In this document: in pieces, positions 60,042-64,000 of the stretch
Numbering within the stretch: the first letter of the stretch is position 1
Layout of the letters: every line of letters starts with the position of its first letter
Assembly: GCF_029167375.1 (NCBI RefSeq)
Contig: NZ_JARFTP010000019.1
Location: 1-64,000 of the forward strand
Length of the DNA stretch: 64,000 nt
DNA from: Tsukamurella sp. 8F
GTDB taxonomy: Bacteria > Actinomycetota > Actinomycetes > Mycobacteriales > Mycobacteriaceae
Direction: 5' to 3'
Notes under the pieces: model-generated
Database searches by the model: none
Told to the model about the DNA's origin: nothing
What the model saw: the letters and a program-made list of their open reading frames with translations, nothing else
Translations under genes and position numbers: made by a program

Positions 60042-60155
60042 ACCGCGTGGGAGAGCCCAGCGGGCCTCGTCGAGGGCTCGCAGGCGCCGAAGGAGCAACA
60101 CCTCTCCGTCAATCTCTCAGGCACCCGGACCACGTGGGTTGGGCGTCTCTGGAGC
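60042..60155 (+). ncRNA. Glycine riboswitch
   Basis: The leader of gcvP has the glycine aptamer blocks in order: GTGGGAGAGCCC (60048-60058 region), GCGCCGAAGGAGCAACAC (60084-60101), CTCTCCG, ATCTCTCAGGCACCCGGAC (60112-60130) and CTCTGGAG (60147-60154). It appears to be a single aptamer, without a clear full second copy. Glycine binding should turn on gcvP. Confidence 0.9.
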
Positions 60156-60226
60156 CGCCCGGCGACTGAGGGGGAGGCTGTACCGGGCGTAGCGTGCGTC
60201 CGGCAACGACGCCCCGGAGGTCACCC

Positions 60227-63037
60227 GTGACTGATTCCTTCGCCGACCGCCACGTCGGCCCCGACACCGTCGAGCTCGAGCAGATCATGCGCGTCATCGG
60301 TGTCGACAGCCTGGACGATCTCGCGCGCGCGGCGGTGCCGTCGGCGATCTTGGACGATCCGACAGACAACGGCCTCGGCGTGCTGCCGGCCCCTGCGACC
60401 GAGCACGAGGCTCTCGCCGAGCTTGCTGTGCTGGCGGCGCGCAACACCGTCGACCGGTCGATGATCGGCCTCGGCTACTACGACACGCTCACCCCGCCGG
60501 TGTTGGTGCGGAACATCCTCGAGAACCCGGCCTGGTACACCGCGTACACGCCGTATCAGCCGGAGGTGAGCCAGGGACGCCTCGAGGCGCTCCTCAACTT
60601 CCAGACCATGGTCGCCGACCTCACCGGCATGGAGGTCGCCAACAGCTCCATGCTCGACGAGGCGACCGCCGCCGCCGAGGCGATGACGCTGCTGCGCCGG
60701 GCCACCAAGTCGTCCTCGCCCCGGGTCGCGGTGGACGCCGACGTGTTCCCCCAGACCCTCGCGGTGATCCGGACACGTGCGCGGCCACTCGGCATCGAGG
60801 TCGTCGTCGCCGACTTGGCGGGCGGCCTACCCGACGGCGAGTTCTTCGGCGTCGTCCTGCAGACCCCGGGCGCCTCGGGGCGGATCCCCGACGTCGCCGC
60901 GGTCGTCGAGGCGGCGCACGAGCGCGGTGCCCTCGTCGCCGTCGGCGCAGACCTACTTGCGATGACGCTGCTCACGCCGCCCGGTGAGCAGGGGGCCGAC
61001 GCCTGCTTCGGTACGACGCAGCGGTTCGGCGTGCCGCTCGGCTTCGGCGGCCCGCATGCCGGATATCTCGCCGTGCACACGAAGCACGCCCGGCAGATCC
61101 CCGGTCGCCTCGTGGGCGTCTCCAAGGACGCCGACGGCGATCTCGCTTACCGTCTGGCGCTACAGACCCGCGAGCAGCACATCCGGCGCGAGAAGGCCAC
61201 GTCCAACATCTGCACCGCCCAGGTCCTGCTGGCCGTGCTCGCTGCGATGTACGCCTCGTACCACGGCCCGGAGGGACTCACCGCGATCGCGGGCCGTGTA
61301 CACGGTCACGCGGCCCGGATCGCGGCTGCCCTCGGAGACGCGGTGGTGCACGCCGACTTCTTCGACACCGTGCTCGCGAACGTCCCGGGGCGCGCAGACG
61401 AGATCGTGTCCGCCGCGAAGTCCAAGGGGTACAACCTGTGGCGTGTCGACGCCGACCACGTGTCGGTGGCGTGCGACGAGACCACGACCGACGAGGACGT
61501 TGCCGTCGTCCTGGATGCGTTCGGGGCTCCCTCGCGCCCGTTCTCCGCGGAGTTCGGCGACCGCACGTCCGAGTTCCTCACGCATCCGGCGTTCCACCGC
61601 TACCGCACCGAGACGGAGATGCTGCGTTACCTCCGCCGCCTCTCGGACAAGGACATCGCGCTGGACCGGAGCATGATCCCGCTCGGTTCCTGCACCATGA
61701 AGCTCAACGCCACGGCCGAGATGGAATCCATAACCTGGCCGGCGTTCAGCCGGTTGCACCCGTTCGCGCCAGCTGCGGACACCGTCGGGATCCGGGCTCT
61801 GGTCGCCGATCTCGAGACCTGGCTGACCGGCGTGACCGGCTACGACCGGGTGTCGCTGCAACCGAATGCGGGCAGCCAGGGAGAGTACGCCGGGCTGCTC
61901 GCCATCCGCGAATATCACGTCTCCCGCGGCGACGAGCACCGGACGATCTGCCTCATCCCGTCGAGCGCGCACGGCACCAACGCCGCGTCCGCGGTGATGG
62001 CCGGGCTGAAGGTGGTCGTGGTGGCGTGCCGTGAGAACGGGGACGTCGACACCGCGGACCTCGAGGCGAAGATCGCCGCGCACGCCGCCGAGCTCGCCGC
62101 GATCATGATCACGTACCCATCGACGCACGGCGTGTACGAGCATGAGGTGCGCGAGATCTGCGCCGCCGTGCACGACGCGGGCGGACAGGTCTACGTCGAT
62201 GGCGCGAATCTGAACGCCCTTGTGGGACTTGCCCGTCCGGGCCGTTTCGGAGGCGACGTCAGCCACCTGAACCTGCACAAGACCTTCTGTATCCCGCACG
62301 GCGGGGGCGGGCCGGGCATCGGCCCGATCGGTGTCCGCGAGCACCTCGCGCCGTTCCTTCCCGGCCACCCGCTTGCGCCCGAACTGGGAGACGGCCCAAC
62401 GATCAGCGCGGCGCCCTATGGCAGCGCGTCGATACTTCCCATCACCTGGGCGTACATCCGGATGATGGGTGCCGATGGTCTGCGGCGTGCGACCTTGACG
62501 GCGATCGCGTCGGCCAATTACATCGCCGCGAGGCTGAACGACTACTTCCCGGTGCTCTACACGGGCGACAACGGCCGCGTCGCGCACGAGTGCATCCTCG
62601 ACGTCCGCGGCATCACCAAGGCCACGGGCGTCAGCATCGATGACGTCGCGAAGCGCTTGGCGGACTACGGGTTCCACGCGCCGACCATGAGCTTCCCGGT
62701 GGCGGGCACCCTCATGGTGGAGCCGACCGAGAGCGAGTCGCTCGCCGAGATAGACGACTTCTGCGATGCGATGATCTCCATCAAGGCCGAGATCGATCGA
62801 GTCGCATCGGGGGAGTGGCCGGTCGACGACAACCCTCTGCGCGGCGCACCGCACACGGCGGAGTGCCTGGTCGCGGACTGGGATCACCCCTACTCGCGTG
62901 AGACCGCCGTGTACCCCATGGGTCTGCCGTCCGGTGGAGCGCGAGCGAAGGTGTGGCCGGCCGTCCGGCGCATCGATGGGGTGTACGGCGATCGCAATCT
63001 GGTCTGCTCGTGCCCGCCGATCGAAGCGTTCGCGTAA
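60227..63037 (+). CDS. gcvP: Glycine dehydrogenase (decarboxylating), P protein
   Basis: 936-aa full-length P protein. It decarboxylates glycine with PLP and passes the aminomethyl group to GcvH. N-terminal half: [20 protein letters not shown] and [21 protein letters not shown]-terminal half with the PLP lysine in [25 protein letters not shown] precedes GTG 60227. The riboswitch directly upstream links it to glycine level. Confidence 0.97.
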   Translation: MTDSFADRHVGPDTVELEQIMRVIGVDSLDDLARAAVPSAILDDPTDNGLGVLPAPATEHEALAELAVLAARNTVDRSMIGLGYYDTLTPPVLVRNILENPAWYTAYTPYQPEVSQGRLEALLNFQTMVADLTGMEVANSSMLDEATAAAEAMTLLRRATKSSSPRVAVDADVFPQTLAVIRTRARPLGIEVVVADLAGGLPDGEFFGVVLQTPGASGRIPDVAAVVEAAHERGALVAVGADLLAMTLLTPPGEQGADACFGTTQRFGVPLGFGGPHAGYLAVHTKHARQIPGRLVGVSKDADGDLAYRLALQTREQHIRREKATSNICTAQVLLAVLAAMYASYHGPEGLTAIAGRVHGHAARIAAALGDAVVHADFFDTVLANVPGRADEIVSAAKSKGYNLWRVDADHVSVACDETTTDEDVAVVLDAFGAPSRPFSAEFGDRTSEFLTHPAFHRYRTETEMLRYLRRLSDKDIALDRSMIPLGSCTMKLNATAEMESITWPAFSRLHPFAPAADTVGIRALVADLETWLTGVTGYDRVSLQPNAGSQGEYAGLLAIREYHVSRGDEHRTICLIPSSAHGTNAASAVMAGLKVVVVACRENGDVDTADLEAKIAAHAAELAAIMITYPSTHGVYEHEVREICAAVHDAGGQVYVDGANLNALVGLARPGRFGGDVSHLNLHKTFCIPHGGGGPGIGPIGVREHLAPFLPGHPLAPELGDGPTISAAPYGSASILPITWAYIRMMGADGLRRATLTAIASANYIAARLNDYFPVLYTGDNGRVAHECILDVRGITKATGVSIDDVAKRLADYGFHAPTMSFPVAGTLMVEPTESESLAEIDDFCDAMISIKAEIDRVASGEWPVDDNPLRGAPHTAECLVADWDHPYSRETAVYPMGLPSGGARAKVWPAVRRIDGVYGDRNLVCSCPPIEAFA

Positions 63038-63059
63038 GCGCCCAGGCGGCGGGCGGTCG

Positions 63060-64000
63060 TCAGCGGGCCTCGCTGTCGCCGAAGAAGGGCACCGTCGCCG
63101 TGCAGCGGATGGACGCGAGCGGCATCCGGGCGTGGTCGAGCGCGCGCCGCACCCAGTCGATGGCGCGTGGCGAGTAGTCGACGCTCAGGTGCTCGGACAG
63201 GTCCTGCGGGCAGCCGTCCTGGATGGTGACGTTGTCGACCGTCGCGCCGGGGCCCGCGGTCAGGAACGTGCGGTCGTACGGTGTCGACACCTCGTCGTAG
63301 CGCGTCGCGAGCACCGTGTACGAGATACCCGGCTCGGTGTCGCCGCCCGCCGCGAGGGTCCGGAGCAGCGGCGAATCGTAGATCTGCTGTACCCCCGAGA
63401 CACCCACCACGTGGTTCAGGACCGGGTCGAGGTCCATGCCGAGGCGGTCGCGGAGGATACGGTCCAAGGCGCCGAGTCCGTCCATCGTGGTCCCGTGATT
63501 GGTCGCGGCGATCGTTACAACCTTGTCGGTGCTCCCGGCGAGGCCCTCGAAGCGGAGCATCTGCCGGATCAGCAGGCCGCCCTGGGAGTGGCCGACCAGG
63601 TCCGCCTTGCGAGCGCCGGTGTGCGCGAGCACCTGCCGGACGAATGCAGCGACCTCCTTGGCGGAGCGCTCGATCGGGCGCGCGCCGTACGCGCCGGGTG
63701 TGATGGTGAGTGGTCCGCCCTGCTCGAGGGGGTTCGACTTGCCGAAGTCGATCGCGTAGACGCAGTGGCCGTCGCGTTTCAGCCAGGGGGCCATGCCGGA
63801 CCACGTGGACAGCGCGTTCTCCCACGTGCCGTGGATCAGGATCACGGGGTACGGGTGCGCCGCGCTCGGGCGGCAGCTCCAATCGTTCGTACCGATCGGC
63901 GCGGCGTCGGGTGCCGAGACGCTCGCGAGGAATGCGGGTGTCCAGCTACGCAGGGGTGGGCCGGTCCCGGTGGTTCCCGACGCCGGCGCGGCGCCCGCGG
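63060..64000 (-). CDS. Secreted lipase/esterase (5' end outside window)
   Basis: Alpha/beta hydrolase of the actinobacterial class-2 lipase type, at least 313 aa. The frame runs into the window edge. It begins in an Ala/Gly-rich stretch and then TNDWSCRPSAAHPYPVILIH with GTWENALSTW (oxyanion region), the nucleophile GHSQGGLLIRQML, and the late CPQDLSEHLSVDYSP containing a His near the expected catalytic position. Two or more cysteines suggest disulphides, so it is likely exported. It is convergent to gcvP. Confidence 0.9.
   Translation of the reverse strand, partial: AGAAPASGTTGTGPPLRSWTPAFLASVSAPDAAPIGTNDWSCRPSAAHPYPVILIHGTWENALSTWSGMAPWLKRDGHCVYAIDFGKSNPLEQGGPLTITPGAYGARPIERSAKEVAAFVRQVLAHTGARKADLVGHSQGGLLIRQMLRFEGLAGSTDKVVTIAATNHGTTMDGLGALDRILRDRLGMDLDPVLNHVVGVSGVQQIYDSPLLRTLAAGGDTEPGISYTVLATRYDEVSTPYDRTFLTAGPGATVDNVTIQDGCPQDLSEHLSVDYSPRAIDWVRRALDHARMPLASIRCTATVPFFGDSEAR

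Overview
The window is GC-rich DNA with strong third-codon-position GC, many GTG/TTG starts and tight start-stop overlaps, as in high-GC Actinobacteria. Gene content and order point to the mycolic-acid group (Mycobacteriales, in the Gordonia/Tsukamurella/Rhodococcus range). The evidence is the run recN-steA-mctB-pyrG-NUDIX-xerD-parA-scpA-scpB-rluB-cmk-der (1-12887), which matches the order known around Mycobacterium tuberculosis Rv1696-Rv1713. A second run, secA2-pgsA2...gcvH-garA-ftsR-DUF151-merR-gcvP (52599-63037), matches Rv1821-Rv1832. The genus cannot be fixed from the sequence alone.

Layout. 1-14214: housekeeping block (repair, cytokinesis, CTP synthesis, chromosome dimer resolution and condensation, rRNA modification, ribosome assembly, an MFS transporter). 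14261-25275: small regulator/enzyme pairs (ArsR with an SRPBCC protein, TetR with a FAD monooxygenase, AraC, a siderophore-interacting protein, DUF2252, peptide deformylase). 25425-39674: a 14.2-kb integrated element in the 3' half of a tRNA-Pro(GGG) gene. 39865-52499: accessory genes, including a guanidine-III riboswitch with its exporter, a potassium channel, a MocR/EamA pair, a DUF6054 gene with an early stop codon, and three penicillin-binding-like serine hydrolases. 52599-64000: secA2 block, an iron-regulated solute-binding protein, glycine cleavage genes with a glycine riboswitch, and a lipase cut by the window edge.

The most interesting part is the 14.2-kb element. It has perfect 45-bp att repeats, paired integrase arm-type sites at both ends, a tyrosine integrase with an inserted winged-helix-like segment, a coupled GIY-YIG nuclease-like gene, an excisionase-like gene, a RepA/AAA_25-type ATPase, and about 0.7 kb of non-coding DNA holding nine copies of an ATCTGTC/GACAGAT iteron. 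It also carries a packaging operon with a small-terminase-like protein and a complete large terminase (ATPase and nuclease residues present), plus an MmpS-like membrane protein and an M41-like metalloprotease-like protein. I see no portal, capsid, prohead protease, tail or lysis genes and no TraB/FtsK transfer gene. Integration, replication and packaging functions without virion genes suggest a phage-satellite-like element that uses the particles of a helper phage; a shrunken prophage is the main alternative.

Two small genes look broken: a secreted protein near 17386-17669 (frameshift) and the DUF6054 gene near 49206-49538 (in-frame TAG at codon 5). Statements about homologues rest on remembered family features; no database search was run.
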